Of a DNA stretch of 64,000 nt, positions 35,584 to 45,916 are shown piece after piece. The first letter of the stretch is position 1. The number at the start of each line of letters is the position of its first letter. The translations under genes and the position numbers were made by a program. The notes under the pieces were generated by a model that saw only the letters and a list, made by a program, of their open reading frames with translations, did not search any database and was not told the DNA's origin. The stretch is from NCBI GenBank assembly GCA_020171895.1, contig JAIVAN010000005.1, positions 368,465-432,464 of the forward strand, given 5' to 3'. This DNA is from Bacillus timonensis. GTDB taxonomy: Bacteria > Bacillota > Bacilli > Bacillales > Bacillaceae_L.

Positions 35584-36066
35584 ATGGGGAAAAAGCGTGA
35601 AAATGTATGGCTTGCTGTTGCTGGCCTAGTTGTTTCTGAAGATGGGGAATGGCTTGTTGTAAAGAAGAAATATGGTGGATTAAAAGGGAAATGGTCTTTT
35701 CCAGCTGGTTTTGTAGAGGGAAATGAAACGATAGATGAAGCCGTAATAAGAGAAGTAAAGGAAGAAACAGGTATTGATTGTGTCGTTCAAGGGATTGTTG
35801 GCGTTAGGTCAGGAGTATTACACGAAAAAATAAGTGATAATATGATTATTTTTTTATTAAAGCCATTAAATGCTAAGATTATTATACAAGAAGAAGAGCT
35901 TATGGATGTTAAGTATGTACATCCTAATCTCTTGAAAAATGACGAAACGGTCTCGGTTATTATTAAACAAATAATTGATAAAGGGTATTCAACTGTTCAA
36001 CAATTACAAGATGGATTAAATCCCGGGAAGCAGTTTGGTTACACCTCTTACAAATTATTTTTATAA
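35584..36066 (+). CDS. Nudix hydrolase
   Basis: 160 residues from ATG after GAGGTGA at 35572-35578. A complete Nudix box occupies about residues 42-64 (GFVEGNETIDEA then REVKEETGI), so the metal-dependent pyrophosphohydrolase site looks intact. The C-terminal LNPGKQFGYTSYKLFL tail is distinctive. Substrate unknown; such small enzymes clean up nucleotide derivatives. Same strand as the yuiA-yuiB-yuiC genes. Confidence 0.88.
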   Translation: MGKKRENVWLAVAGLVVSEDGEWLVVKKKYGGLKGKWSFPAGFVEGNETIDEAVIREVKEETGIDCVVQGIVGVRSGVLHEKISDNMIIFLLKPLNAKIIIQEEELMDVKYVHPNLLKNDETVSVIIKQIIDKGYSTVQQLQDGLNPGKQFGYTSYKLFL

Positions 36067-36106
36067 AAATCAAAAAATCAGAAAAATAAAGTAATTAGCA
36101 GAGAAT

Positions 36107-36138
36107 AGATCATGTATTCGCTTACATGGTTTTTTTTC
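36107..36138 (+). terminator. Terminator of the Nudix gene
   Basis: ATCATGT pairs with ACATGGT around an 8-base loop, followed by eight T. Confidence 0.78.
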
Positions 36139-36226
36139 TCTCTTTTCATGACTTTGCTTTTTGAAAGAAATTTGATATATTATCAGAAAATTAAGTAAAT
36201 TTATTTCAAAAAAGGAGAGATGGAAA

Positions 36227-36346
36227 ATGAATGGTCAGCAAGCACAAGGGAAAGAATGTCAATATTGTTCTGGAAAAGGTTACTTTCAGCTTGTATTAGG
36301 TGGATCTGAGACATGTTGTTCCTGTGGAGGCAGTGGAAAGAAATAA
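36227..36346 (+). CDS. yuiA: YuiA zinc-finger-like small protein
   Basis: 39 residues; AAAGGAGAG precedes the ATG. Two DnaJ-type half-fingers, CQYCSGKG and CCSCGGSG, separated by YFQLVLGGSET, would bind one zinc ion. Its position just before yuiB supports the name. Function unknown. Confidence 0.85.
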   Translation: MNGQQAQGKECQYCSGKGYFQLVLGGSETCCSCGGSGKK

Positions 36347-36421
36347 AAAATAACTTTACATTGACTCTCTTTTCATTCTTTTAGTACACTAATGAGTGAT
36401 GTGTACAGGAGGTGAAAAGAC

Positions 36422-36745
36422 ATGGAAATGAGTTTGCCTGTGTTATTGATTTCCATGCTTCTATTTTTAGTACTTTTTTTTGGAATTGGATTTTTACTTA
36501 ATATGCTGTTACGTATGTCGTGGATCATGGCAATCATGTATCCAATTATCTCAATATTTATTATTGATGACATTAAGCTTATCAATTACTTCAGACAACC
36601 TAGTGCTTCATTCTCTGCGTTAGGAGAAAAGATTACATCTTTAGCCCCAGCTGATATCCTGATTTTATTAAGTGGGTTATTTGGTGCAATTTTATCAGGA
36701 ATTGTTATTCGAACTCTCCGTTCAAAAGGGTATCAAATGTTTTAA
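36422..36745 (+). CDS. yuiB: YuiB membrane protein
   Basis: 107 residues; AGGAGGTG precedes the ATG. Three hydrophobic segments: VLLISMLLFLVLFFGIGFLL, WIMAIMYPIISIFII and ILILLSGLFGAILSGIVI. No known activity. Gene order yuiA-yuiB-yuiC is as in B. subtilis, 75 bases after yuiA. Confidence 0.87.
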   Translation: MEMSLPVLLISMLLFLVLFFGIGFLLNMLLRMSWIMAIMYPIISIFIIDDIKLINYFRQPSASFSALGEKITSLAPADILILLSGLFGAILSGIVIRTLRSKGYQMF

Positions 36746-36774
36746 GAGGTATTACCAATTTTTACTAGTTAACT

Positions 36775-36806
36775 AGACTTTCACGTTATGTGAAGGTCTT
36801 TTTTTG
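36775..36806 (+). terminator. Terminator of yuiB
   Basis: AGACTTTCAC pairs with GTGAAGGTCT around a 5-base loop, followed by TTTTTTT. Confidence 0.88.
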
Positions 36807-36911
36807 GGTGCTTTAGTCTTGATAAAGTAGGTTTTTTTTATTTTTTTACACCATTTACGAATAATCTTCTACCATTCTGGAAAGAAATAGATTCGTGAGA
36901 GGAGTGAAAAA

Positions 36912-37619
36912 ATGAGTACCATAAAAACAATTTCAAGACGAGGCATTATGTCAATTTTGTTTGTGTTTGCATTTTTTACTACGTTTCAATCAATATCAGG
37001 TGTACAAGCTATGGACCTATCAAATTGGTTTAGTGAAAATAGAGAGAGTGAACAGACCAATTATGCAACAGAAAATTCAGGGAAACGCTTTAGCTTTTTT
37101 CAAAAGATTTTAAATTTCGCAAGAGCCGTCCCTACATCAATCTCATCAAGTGAAGAGGTAAAGAAAACTCTAACGTTAGAAGAAGCGATTGATTGGTCCA
37201 AGTACCCAAAGAAGACCGTCATTGCAACTGGATATACAGCAGGAGTGGAATCAACGGGTAAAGACAGTGCACATCCTGAGTACGGCATTACGTATTCTGG
37301 TATAAAAGTCAAAAGAGACTTATATTCAACAGTAGCTGCTGATCTTCGTGTGTTTCCATTAGGAACGATTTTATTTATCCCTGGTTACGGATATGGCGTC
37401 GTAGCAGACAAAGGTGGGGCTATTAAAGGGAATAAAATTGATCTTTATTATGAAACCGTTGAAGATGTATATAAAAACTGGGGTAAAAAACAAGTTGATG
37501 TATACGTTGTCCGTATGGGAAATGGGAAGATAACGGAAGAAGAACTAGCGATGTTAAACGAAGATGAATCAATGCAAGTGTTTAGACAGCAATTTATAGA
37601 TGGTAAAAGCAGTGAATAA
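36912..37619 (+). CDS. yuiC: YuiC, secreted 3D-domain protein
   Basis: 235 residues with a signal peptide (about 12-33, ending VQAM). The C-terminal 3D domain (about 100-205) has ATGYTAG near its start, [38 protein letters not shown], with the three Asp that name the domain. It is a double-psi barrel related to MltA, acting on peptidoglycan; YuiC belongs to the Sps (stationary phase survival) group of muralytic enzymes. GGAGTGA lies before the ATG. Confidence 0.92.
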   Translation: MSTIKTISRRGIMSILFVFAFFTTFQSISGVQAMDLSNWFSENRESEQTNYATENSGKRFSFFQKILNFARAVPTSISSSEEVKKTLTLEEAIDWSKYPKKTVIATGYTAGVESTGKDSAHPEYGITYSGIKVKRDLYSTVAADLRVFPLGTILFIPGYGYGVVADKGGAIKGNKIDLYYETVEDVYKNWGKKQVDVYVVRMGNGKITEEELAMLNEDESMQVFRQQFIDGKSSE

Positions 37620-37630
37620 TACGTCGTATT

Positions 37631-37668
37631 AGCTGAACGAACCGAAGTTTCGTTCAGCTTTTTTTTGT
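37631..37668. terminator. Terminator of yuiC
   Basis: AGCTGAACGAA pairs with TTCGTTCAGCT around an 6- to 7-base loop, followed by TTTTTTT. Confidence 0.9.
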
Positions 37669-37711
37669 GGTGTTTTCTATAGTAAAGAGACTGGGATCCG
37701 AATAATCGCTG

Positions 37712-38539
37712 CTAATCTGTGGTGTTATGTAATCCTAAAAGTGGGTCAAATCCATCGTACTTAGGATAAAGGTTAGGATGAAGAATGGATGCGACTTTTT
37801 TTAATCCTAGCAGTAAGCGAGGAGATGGACGACAGAATAAAGGTTCTTCTAGTACGTGGATACGATTTTCTTGTATTGCAGGCATCGAATCCCATTGTGG
37901 TCGTTTTCTAACAAGGCTTGGATTTACCTTATCTTGCTTCACTCCAACCCATGACAAACAAATATGGTCAGGATTCCTATTTAAAACATCGTCCCAGTCT
38001 GTTTGCACACTTGCAAGGTTAACATCAGCAAATATGTTTTGTCCCCCTGCTAGTGTACTTATTTCAGTTAACCAATTGGTTCTACCGGGCGTGAAGACAG
38101 GCTTAGGCCACCATTCCCAGTAGAGAGTAGGTCTTTGAGTCACTTTTAAAGATAACTCCTTATAAGTATCAATAAAGGCTATATATTTTTTTGTGACTTC
38201 GTTCGCCCTATCTACAGAATTTGTAGCTTCACCTAATAAATGTATATCTGATTTTATTTCTTCTAGTGAATTTGGATTCAATACGATATGAGGAATTGAT
38301 CTTCTTTTTAACTCCTTGACGTTTCGTTCCATTCCAGGCACGCTCAATGAAGCGACTACCAAATCTGGTTGTAATTGTTCAATTTTATCCATATTAATAG
38401 ATAAATCAGGTCCAACTTTAGTGAGTTTTTTTGTAGCGTGAGGCCAATCCGAGAAATCATCAATAGCGATCACTTGTTCCATTAATCCTAAGTATGCTAG
38501 TAACTCGGTATTACTTGGACATATCGAAATGATTCTCAT
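37712..38539 (-). CDS. BtuF-like periplasmic-binding-fold protein without a secretion signal
   Basis: 275 residues. Type III (BtuF/FhuD) binding fold: RIISICPSNTELLAYLGL at the very N-terminus, PDLVVAS, LAGGQNIF and NPDHICLSWVG. Such proteins normally bind cobalamin or siderophores outside the cell, but here no signal peptide or lipobox precedes the domain, and there is no ABC permease nearby. AGGGAGG lies before the ATG. A cytosolic corrinoid- or metal-binding role is possible. It may be co-transcribed after yuiD, which ends 13 bases upstream. Confidence 0.8.
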   Translation of the reverse strand: MRIISICPSNTELLAYLGLMEQVIAIDDFSDWPHATKKLTKVGPDLSINMDKIEQLQPDLVVASLSVPGMERNVKELKRRSIPHIVLNPNSLEEIKSDIHLLGEATNSVDRANEVTKKYIAFIDTYKELSLKVTQRPTLYWEWWPKPVFTPGRTNWLTEISTLAGGQNIFADVNLASVQTDWDDVLNRNPDHICLSWVGVKQDKVNPSLVRKRPQWDSMPAIQENRIHVLEEPLFCRPSPRLLLGLKKVASILHPNLYPKYDGFDPLLGLHNTTD

Positions 38540-38551
38540 AACTAGACCTCC

Positions 38552-39028
38552 CTAAGAAATAAGAAAATGCAAAGCAATAGTCAGTGCTATTCCGGTTAAT
38601 CCACCGAAAAATACCTCAATTGGCTGGTGTCCTAATAGCTCTTTTAATTCTTTTTGTTTTTCTTGGTCATTCATTTTAGGCCACATTTTTGCTTCTTCAA
38701 CGAATTTATGAAAATCAGCTACTAACTGATTTAAAACCGTTGCTTGCTCTCCGGCATGTCTCCTAACACCTGTGGCATCAAACATAACAATAATGGCAAA
38801 CACAGTAGAAACAGCAAAAATGGGTGAGTCTAATCCGGTCTCAATTGCAACCCCAGTAGCTAAAGCTGTAACAGCAGCCGAATGTGAGCTAGGCATACCA
38901 CCAGTGCTAGTTAAAAGAGACCAATCTAATTTTCTTGAAACAATAAACTGGATGGGAACCTTAACAAATTGTGCAAATCCAATTGCAGCAAGTGCTGCTA
39001 AAAGTGGAAAATTGGTTAATAAATCCAT
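38552..39028 (-). CDS. yuiD: YuiD, divergent PAP2-family membrane protein
   Basis: 158 residues from ATG after AAAGGA; an upstream in-frame start lacks a site. Four to five membrane segments. The family signature MPSSHSAAVTALATGVAIETGLDSPIFA and DATGVRRHAGEQA holds the phosphatase-like PSSH and RHAG motifs. Predicted lipid-phosphate phosphatase, activity unproven. Downstream gene is the BtuF-like protein. Confidence 0.9.
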   Translation of the reverse strand: MDLLTNFPLLAALAAIGFAQFVKVPIQFIVSRKLDWSLLTSTGGMPSSHSAAVTALATGVAIETGLDSPIFAVSTVFAIIVMFDATGVRRHAGEQATVLNQLVADFHKFVEEAKMWPKMNDQEKQKELKELLGHQPIEVFFGGLTGIALTIALHFLIS

Positions 39029-39141
39029 ATCATACGTCCTTTCATTCTTGTTTCTTTCATTTTCTACAAGGTTTGCTGAAGTTTTGTTATCATGAATCGT
39101 ATAACAAACTATTATGAAAAGTAAATGGGGTTTTGAAGAGT

Positions 39142-39519
39142 ATGTACCCAATGGAATACTATGAGTTTTTTGTAAAGTTTAATGAAGGAGATTATTATAC
39201 TTGTCATGACCTTCTTGAAGATATTTGGATGACAGATAAAGAGAATCTTTTTTTAAAAGGCCTCCTTCAAATGACTGTAGCGATCTATCACTATGAATAC
39301 GGAAATGTGAAAGGTGCAAGACTCATGATGAATGCTGGCTCACGATATATCCAAAAATATCGTCCAACATATTGGGGGTTAGACCTAGAATATGTTAATG
39401 ATTTTATAAGCCAATGTCTTATTATTATACCACAAGATATTGATCGAGTTCCTTTTGAAGAGGTTGTCTCTCTACCTAAATTACCCACACTACTCTTATA
39501 TTTAAACGAGGAAAATTAG
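39142..39519 (+). CDS. DUF309 family protein
   Basis: 125 residues from ATG (weak site, GGGG 11 bases upstream). DUF309 is helical with conserved [18 protein letters not shown] and [22 protein letters not shown]; the His, Glu and Asp positions suggest metal binding. Function unknown. It is transcribed divergently from yuiD. Confidence 0.82.
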   Translation: MYPMEYYEFFVKFNEGDYYTCHDLLEDIWMTDKENLFLKGLLQMTVAIYHYEYGNVKGARLMMNAGSRYIQKYRPTYWGLDLEYVNDFISQCLIIIPQDIDRVPFEEVVSLPKLPTLLLYLNEEN

Positions 39520-39523
39520 AAAC

Positions 39524-39552
39524 TCGAAATATTTCATACTTTCTTTTATAAT
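39524..39552 (+). promoter_or_regulatory. Possible sigma-A promoter of pepA
   Basis: TCGAAA at 39524-39529, a 17-base spacer and TATAAT at 39547-39552, 28 bases before the ATG. Confidence 0.55.
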
Positions 39553-39580
39553 AGAAAATATACATTTGGAGGTGGATGAA

Positions 39581-41089
39581 ATGTTTCAAGTTAAAAATGA
39601 ATTGAATTTTTCACAAGAACATGAAGCGCTAGTAGTAGGGATTTTTGATGCGAATAAAAAAGTTGAAGGATTTATTGGTGAAATTGACACATTATTAGAA
39701 GGTCAAGTAACCAAATTATTAAAAGAAGGCGATATCTCTTCTCAAAGCAAGAAAGTCACGAAATTACATACGTTAGGAAAGTCTAGCGCAAAGAGAGTTT
39801 ATTTTGTTGGGCTAGGAAAAAAAGAAAATTTATCCTTTGAAACTGTAAGAGAAGCTTTTGGTAGTCTATTTAAAACGGTTTCTGGTGATAAAATTGAGGA
39901 AGTAGCAATTGCCTTAGATACTTTTGTAACAGATCAAGTAGATGGATTTGATGTTTCACATGCTCTTGGAGAAGCATTGCCTCTTGCTACCTATACATTT
40001 CCTGACTATAAGCAAAAGTCAAATGAACCTGAAAAGAATATCACAAATGTGATTGTTTTTTCTGATACGGATAAGGAAGAAATTGAAGCAAGTCTCACGG
40101 TTGGTTATGCATACGGTAATGCTACGAACTCTGCAAGAACACTTGTGAATTTACCTGGAAATATGATGACAGCCACTGATATGGCAAATTACGCATTAGA
40201 ACTTGGGAATAAATATAGCTTTGAAGTCGAAATTCTTGAAAAGGAAGACATGGAAAAGCTAGGTATGGGTGCTTTATTAGCTGTTAACAAAGGTTCTGTT
40301 GAACCACCCAAAATGATTGTTCTAAAGTACCAAGGAAAAGAAACTTGGAACGATGTAATTGGTTTAGTTGGAAAAGGCATAACGTTTGATACAGGTGGCT
40401 ACTCAATAAAACCCAAGGATGGTATTGTCGGTATGAAAGCTGACATGGGTGGTGCAGCTGCAGTATTAGGAGCTATGGAAATTATCGGCGAGTTACGTCC
40501 TGAACAAAATGTGGTGGCTGTTATTCCATCTACAGACAACATGGTTAGTGGAGATGCATTTAAACCAGATGATGTGGTAACATCAATGAGTGGGAAAACA
40601 ATTGAAATACTAAATACAGATGCTGAAGGTAGATTAGCATTAGCAGATGGCGTCACATATGCAAAGCAACACGGAGCGGAGTATTTAGTAGACGTTGCTA
40701 CATTAACAGGCGGTGTCATCGTTGCATTAGGAAATGATATAACTGGAGCAATGGCTAATAATGAAACGTTGTTTGAACAGGTTCTTGAAGCTTCTCATGA
40801 AACAGGTGAAGCTATGTGGAGATTGCCAATGACAGAAAATCATAAAAAACGCGTACGTAAAAGCAATGTCGCAGACCTCAATAATTCTCCAGGTAGAGAT
40901 GGTCACGCGATTTTTGCTGGAACATTTATCGCAGAGTTTGCTGAAGATACGCCGTGGGTACATTTAGATATTGCAGGAACTGCTACAACTACTAGTCAAT
41001 ATGAACTAGGTCCTGCTGGTGCGACAGGTGCTATGGTAAGAACTTTGGCGGCATTTGTTGAAAGATTCGAACCAATAAATAATAAATAA
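39581..41089 (+). CDS. pepA: Leucyl aminopeptidase PepA (M17)
   Basis: 502 residues from ATG, after GGAGGTG at 39570-39576. Cytosolic two-zinc aminopeptidase that removes N-terminal residues from peptides. M17 motifs are all present: [30 protein letters not shown], and [13 protein letters not shown] with the metal-binding Asp and Glu and catalytic Arg. The N-terminal macro-like domain (about 1-170) is divergent, as usual. B. subtilis yuiE occupies the same place. Confidence 0.95.
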   Translation: MFQVKNELNFSQEHEALVVGIFDANKKVEGFIGEIDTLLEGQVTKLLKEGDISSQSKKVTKLHTLGKSSAKRVYFVGLGKKENLSFETVREAFGSLFKTVSGDKIEEVAIALDTFVTDQVDGFDVSHALGEALPLATYTFPDYKQKSNEPEKNITNVIVFSDTDKEEIEASLTVGYAYGNATNSARTLVNLPGNMMTATDMANYALELGNKYSFEVEILEKEDMEKLGMGALLAVNKGSVEPPKMIVLKYQGKETWNDVIGLVGKGITFDTGGYSIKPKDGIVGMKADMGGAAAVLGAMEIIGELRPEQNVVAVIPSTDNMVSGDAFKPDDVVTSMSGKTIEILNTDAEGRLALADGVTYAKQHGAEYLVDVATLTGGVIVALGNDITGAMANNETLFEQVLEASHETGEAMWRLPMTENHKKRVRKSNVADLNNSPGRDGHAIFAGTFIAEFAEDTPWVHLDIAGTATTTSQYELGPAGATGAMVRTLAAFVERFEPINNK

Positions 41090-41109
41090 CAAATATATAA
41101 ATTGCTATA

Positions 41110-41160
41110 ACAGAAAAACACTTAGTCCTCTTTAGAGAATTAGGTGTTTTTATTTTTTTT
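41110..41160 (+). terminator. Terminator of pepA
   Basis: AAAAACACTTA pairs with TAGGTGTTTTT, followed by ATTTTTTTTT. Confidence 0.85.
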
Positions 41161-41519
41161 TTATTAATTACGAGTTTAATGTCGATATGTAACAATCTTA
41201 AATATTATTTCAAGACATTACTTGTTCACTTCTACAAGAATCGAATGAAAGTTACAAAATTAATAGAATATTTAATAAAACTGAAAATTTTAATATTATT
41301 TAATAGTTAAAGTATTGACTATTATCGTAAAATTGTTTAACTTAGAGTTATATCGCGAAAATTTCTGAAAGGAGAGAATATTGTACACAACTAAAATTAA
41401 AAAAACAACAAGAATCTACATATTCTCCTAGCAGTTACCTCGTGAATTTCACCCATAGCATCCGCGGTGAGCAATTTTTACTAGTTTCATATTTTAATAA
41501 GAAAAGGGGAGGAATACTT
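41161..41519. other. Gap before the S8 protease gene
   Basis: AT-rich. A weak promoter candidate is TTGACT at 41315-41320 with a 17-base spacer and TAACTT at 41338-41343, leaving a leader of about 175 bases. No gene or known riboswitch seen. Confidence 0.4.
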
Positions 41520-44500
41520 TTGAGGAAAATGAGAAAGAGTCTTGCTATTTTCCTAGCAGTCGTAATGGTTTTAAGTAACGCTAGCTTTGTTCTAGGTGCT
41601 AACAACCAACAGGTGCAAAATACGGAATTAGCAAAAATTCGTGAACAAATTCAAAAGGAAAGAAAAATGTTTGAAGATGCTGAAAATCTTAAGGCATCTC
41701 TAAGTGACGATGATATCGTTAGGGTAGTTGTTGAAGCGAAAGGTGAAACACCTGTAGAGGCAGCAACTAAAAAAGGTGTTATGTATAAAGAGCTTTCTAA
41801 AGCTGAAAAGGATTCTTTAGAAGCTGTTTCTGTTAAAAAGCAGAAAGACATTAAATCTGCTTTAAAAGCAAAAGGTATTAAAATTAAATACCACCATGAT
41901 TACTCTACTTCATTCATTGGATTCAGTGGAGAAGTAAAAGTAAAAGATATTGAACTTATTGAATCTCTTTCAGGTGTTAAAAATGTTTATATTGCAAATG
42001 AATATAACATGCCTGAGCCTGAAATGAAGACAAGCCATCAGTTCGTTCAATCTTACCAAACTTGGGCAGATGCAGGTTACAAAGGTGAAGGAATGGTTGT
42101 GGCTGTTCTTGATACAGGATCAGACCCATTGCACAAAGACTTTGTCATTACTGATTCTTCTACTGTTGGGCTAACTGAAGCAGAGGTAAATACAATTATC
42201 GCTGAACAAGGCATTAAAGGTAAGTACTTTAACACGAAAGTACCATTCGGATATAACTATTATGATAAGAACAATACAATCCGTGCCGAAGGTGGAGTAT
42301 CTGAACACGGAATGCACGTAGCTGGTACAGTTGCAGCTAACGGAGACACTAAAAATGGTGGAATTCAAGGTGTTGCTCCAGAAGCACAAGTATTAGTTAT
42401 GAAAGTATTCGGAAATGACCCTAATTTTGTGTCTACTTTCTCTGATATTTATTTAGCAGCGATTGATGATTCAGTAAAATTAGGAGCAGATGTAGTAAAT
42501 ATGAGCTTAGGTTCTACTGCTGCATTCTATGAGCCAAATAGCCCAGAGGATGTTGCAATCTCTAGAGCAGTTGACAACGGAATCGTTGTTGCAGTATCTG
42601 CAGGTAACTCTGGACACATTGGAAATGGATGGGACAATCCATTCTATAACAATCCTGATATTGGTGTTGTTGGATCTCCAGGATTAAACAAAGACACACT
42701 TCAAGTTGCCGCTTCTGGTAACTTACTAAACTTATATCAACACCAAATTGGATTAACAAATTCAACGTATTCTGGTGTTGGATATGGTATTGATAGCTGG
42801 GAAGACTTAGGAACAGCTGAAATTGTGAGCTTAGCTCAATTAAATGGTAAAACTGAAACAACTGGTTCTTCTTGTAAAGCTTGTGGAAGAACAACTGACT
42901 ACGAAAATGTAGATGTAGCTGGTAAAGTAGTTTTAGTAAAACGTGGAGCTTTATCTTTCTATGACAAAACGATGAATGCAGCAGCTGCGGGTGCAGTTGG
43001 TATTATCGTATATGACCATGGTTTAGCAGGATTTTATGACAACCAAGGTGGTTGGGCAGTACCATTTATGATGGTATCAGTTGCTGATGGAGATGCTTTA
43101 GCTGCAGAAGTTGCTGCTGGCAATTCTTCACTAGAAGTTTCATATTTAACACATACAGAAGGTCCAGAAGTTGGACGTATGACTGACTTCACTTCTTGGG
43201 GAACTACTCCAAGTTTAGAGCTTAAACCAGAAATCACTGCTCCTGGTGGAGGAATTCTCTCTACATTACAGGATAATCAGTATGGAACAATGAGTGGAAC
43301 TTCAATGGCTGCTCCACACGTAGCTGGTGGTGCTGCACTAGTTCAACAATTCTTAAAAGCTACTTACCCTGATTTAGGTTTGTCTGAACGTACTCGTTTA
43401 GCTAAGAAGCTTCTTATGAATACTGCTTATGTAATTGATGATCTAAATGGACAACCATTCTCACCTAGACGTCAAGGTGCTGGAATGATGCAAACTTTTG
43501 CGGCAGTTAGTTCACCAGTATATGTAGTAGAAAAACATTCAACAGAAGCTAAAGTTGAATTAAAAGACTTTACTGAAACTGTATTCACAATGGATTTCAC
43601 TGCAACAAACATGACAGATGAAGAAGTAACTTATAATGTGAATGTAAATGCTTTAACTGACACGTTTGAAGAAGCAGGCGAATTCGTATACAACGCGTTA
43701 ATCGCTGGTGATCTTGAAGGAACAGTATTTGATGCTCCTGCAACGGTTACAGTACCTGCGAATGGTTCAGTAGATTTCTCAGTAACAGTTGACTTCACAA
43801 ACGCTGTTGTTCCTGGATTTGATGCTGAAGGAAATGCAATTACGAAAGAATTAGCAGAAGATATCTTTGTTGAAGGTTTCGTAACATTAGAACATGCAGA
43901 CGCACTTAAGCCTGCTTTATCAGTGCCATATGTAGGTTTTTATGGTGACTGGACTCGTCCTGACATAGTAGATGGTCTTGCTACATTAGGAGAGCAGAAA
44001 TACTACGATGCTGGATTCCCTTCAGATATGCTTGAAGGATCTGGTTACTTTGTAGGTGCAGTAGAACATGGTGACGGTATTGTATTCCCATTATCACCAA
44101 ATGGAGATGGATTCTATGATAATATCTATCCACTTCCTGCATTTTTAAGAAGTTCAAAAGAATTACAATTTAATGTGTTAGATGAAAATATGAATTTCTT
44201 ACGTCGCGTTAAGTTTGAAACATTCGTACGTAAAACATATTATGATAGAGGTAGAGGAAGCTACTACTCATTTGATACATCTCGTGCTTGGAATGGAAAA
44301 GTCAATAAGAAACTAGTTCAAGATGGTTTATACTACTATGAAATTAAAGGTATGGTAGATTATCCTGGTGCACTATGGCAAGCGAAGCATATTCCAGTTT
44401 ATGTAGATACTACTGCACCTGTAGTCACTACATCATATGACGATGCAACTAACACACTTTCATGGAATGTTGTAGAAGACGGTATCGGATATGGTTCTGT

Positions 44501-45719
44501 ATATGTATTTATCGATGGTGAATTAGTAACAGAACTCGATAAAGAAACGACAACTTTTGTAGTCGATCTTACAACTACAAGCGAACAACCTATCTTAGAA
44601 GTTGTAGTAGTAGATGCAGCGGAAAACTTAGGTGTTAGTAAGCCATTAGTTGTTAATGACGATACGTTACCTGTTTTATATTTAGACAATCCAACTGTAT
44701 ATGGTTACTATGATACAAGAACAGTACCTGTTTCTGGTTATGTAGTAGAAGACTTCATTCTCGATACAATTACTGTTAATGGTGTAGAAGCTGAATTTGA
44801 GCTTGTTGACGGAGCTTATGAGTTCGAAGCTGAAGCAGTATTCGAAAGTGACGGACAAAAAGATGTAATCGTCACTGCAACTGACTTAGCTGGAAATGAA
44901 TATTCAGTTAACCGTCGTGTATTCGTTGATACAACTCCTGCAGTTGTTGAAATTGATGCTCCTGAATCTGTACTTTACGGTGATGCAACTGTAGATGTAA
45001 CTGTTCACATGAGCGATAACTTAAACTTCTTATCTTTATATCAAAGTGATAGTCATTTAGTTCAATTCTCTACATCAGAGGATTTCCTAGATGCACCAAT
45101 CTCAAAAACTCATACAGTTACATTAAACTTAGCTCATGGCGACAACACGTTCGAATTTACGGTTGTTGACTTAGTTGGTAATGAAACTGTAAAAGAAATT
45201 ACAATTCACCGTCCAGATACGTTAAAAACTGGTTGGGTTGAAGAAGATGGTAAAACTTACTACTACAACGAACTAGGTGTTAAACAAACTGGTTGGGTTG
45301 AAGTAGAAGGTAAGAAGTATTACCTAAATGCTGAAACTGGTGTACAAGTAACTGGTTGGGTTAAATTGGATGGAACTTGGTTCTATTTAAATCCTACTAC
45401 TGGTGAAATGAAAACTGGTTGGGTTAAAGATGCAGGTAAATGGTACTTCTTAAACGACAGTGGTAAAATGCAAACTGGCTGGGTGAAAGATGGAGGTAAA
45501 TGGTACTTCCTATCTGCTAGTGGTGAAATGAAAACTGGTTGGGTGAAAGATGGAGGCCAATGGTACTTCTTATCTGGTAATGGTGCAATGAAAACTGGTT
45601 GGTTATGGAACGGTGGTGCTTGGTACTACCTAAACAACAACGGTTCAATGCATGTTGGATGGAAGTTTGTTGGTGGAAAATGGTATAACTTCGCAAGCAA
45701 TGGTAAGCTTTTAAAGTAA
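41520..45719 (+). CDS. Subtilisin-like cell-envelope protease (S8) with eight cell-wall-binding repeats
   Basis: 1,399 residues from TTG, 7 bases after GGGGAGG. In order: signal peptide (about 1-28), I9-type propeptide (about 55-155), S8 domain with D198 (VLDTGS), H263 (EHGMHVAGT) and S595 (GTSMAAPHVAGG), a PA domain inserted at about 440-560, Fn3-like and C5a-peptidase-type beta domains, an Ig-like region (about 1000-1220), and eight tandem repeats of the TGWVKDGGKWYFL type (about 1236-1399). The triad is complete. It should degrade proteins or peptides at the cell surface, held non-covalently by the repeats. No LPXTG anchor or S-layer domain is present. Confidence 0.93.
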   Translation: MRKMRKSLAIFLAVVMVLSNASFVLGANNQQVQNTELAKIREQIQKERKMFEDAENLKASLSDDDIVRVVVEAKGETPVEAATKKGVMYKELSKAEKDSLEAVSVKKQKDIKSALKAKGIKIKYHHDYSTSFIGFSGEVKVKDIELIESLSGVKNVYIANEYNMPEPEMKTSHQFVQSYQTWADAGYKGEGMVVAVLDTGSDPLHKDFVITDSSTVGLTEAEVNTIIAEQGIKGKYFNTKVPFGYNYYDKNNTIRAEGGVSEHGMHVAGTVAANGDTKNGGIQGVAPEAQVLVMKVFGNDPNFVSTFSDIYLAAIDDSVKLGADVVNMSLGSTAAFYEPNSPEDVAISRAVDNGIVVAVSAGNSGHIGNGWDNPFYNNPDIGVVGSPGLNKDTLQVAASGNLLNLYQHQIGLTNSTYSGVGYGIDSWEDLGTAEIVSLAQLNGKTETTGSSCKACGRTTDYENVDVAGKVVLVKRGALSFYDKTMNAAAAGAVGIIVYDHGLAGFYDNQGGWAVPFMMVSVADGDALAAEVAAGNSSLEVSYLTHTEGPEVGRMTDFTSWGTTPSLELKPEITAPGGGILSTLQDNQYGTMSGTSMAAPHVAGGAALVQQFLKATYPDLGLSERTRLAKKLLMNTAYVIDDLNGQPFSPRRQGAGMMQTFAAVSSPVYVVEKHSTEAKVELKDFTETVFTMDFTATNMTDEEVTYNVNVNALTDTFEEAGEFVYNALIAGDLEGTVFDAPATVTVPANGSVDFSVTVDFTNAVVPGFDAEGNAITKELAEDIFVEGFVTLEHADALKPALSVPYVGFYGDWTRPDIVDGLATLGEQKYYDAGFPSDMLEGSGYFVGAVEHGDGIVFPLSPNGDGFYDNIYPLPAFLRSSKELQFNVLDENMNFLRRVKFETFVRKTYYDRGRGSYYSFDTSRAWNGKVNKKLVQDGLYYYEIKGMVDYPGALWQAKHIPVYVDTTAPVVTTSYDDATNTLSWNVVEDGIGYGSVYVFIDGELVTELDKETTTFVVDLTTTSEQPILEVVVVDAAENLGVSKPLVVNDDTLPVLYLDNPTVYGYYDTRTVPVSGYVVEDFILDTITVNGVEAEFELVDGAYEFEAEAVFESDGQKDVIVTATDLAGNEYSVNRRVFVDTTPAVVEIDAPESVLYGDATVDVTVHMSDNLNFLSLYQSDSHLVQFSTSEDFLDAPISKTHTVTLNLAHGDNTFEFTVVDLVGNETVKEITIHRPDTLKTGWVEEDGKTYYYNELGVKQTGWVEVEGKKYYLNAETGVQVTGWVKLDGTWFYLNPTTGEMKTGWVKDAGKWYFLNDSGKMQTGWVKDGGKWYFLSASGEMKTGWVKDGGQWYFLSGNGAMKTGWLWNGGAWYYLNNNGSMHVGWKFVGGKWYNFASNGKLLK

Positions 45720-45747
45720 TATCATTCTACGAATATACTAGATGAAA

Positions 45748-45780
45748 GACTGTGAGCGTTATGCTCACAGTCTTTTTTGA
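45748..45780 (+). terminator. Terminator of the protease gene
   Basis: GACTGTGAGC pairs perfectly with GCTCACAGTC around a 5-base loop, followed by TTTTTT. Confidence 0.92.
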
Positions 45781-45825
45781 TATTTTTAAATAAGAGAATG
45801 TATGAATTTTTCATAATAGAATTGA

Positions 45826-45855
45826 TTGACAAACCTAAAATACCTATGTTAATTT
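45826..45855 (+). promoter_or_regulatory. Possible promoter of yuiF
   Basis: A consensus TTGACA at 45826-45831 is followed after 17-18 bases by a poor -10 (TTAATT/TAATTT). Downstream, the element GTATTTTAG occurs twice (45863-45871 and 45895-45903 region), perhaps an operator. Confidence 0.35.
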
Positions 45856-45916
45856 AGTTTAGTATTTTAGTTCTCTACTAGTTTAATATAGTAAAGTATT
45901 TTAGGGGGTTATTCAA

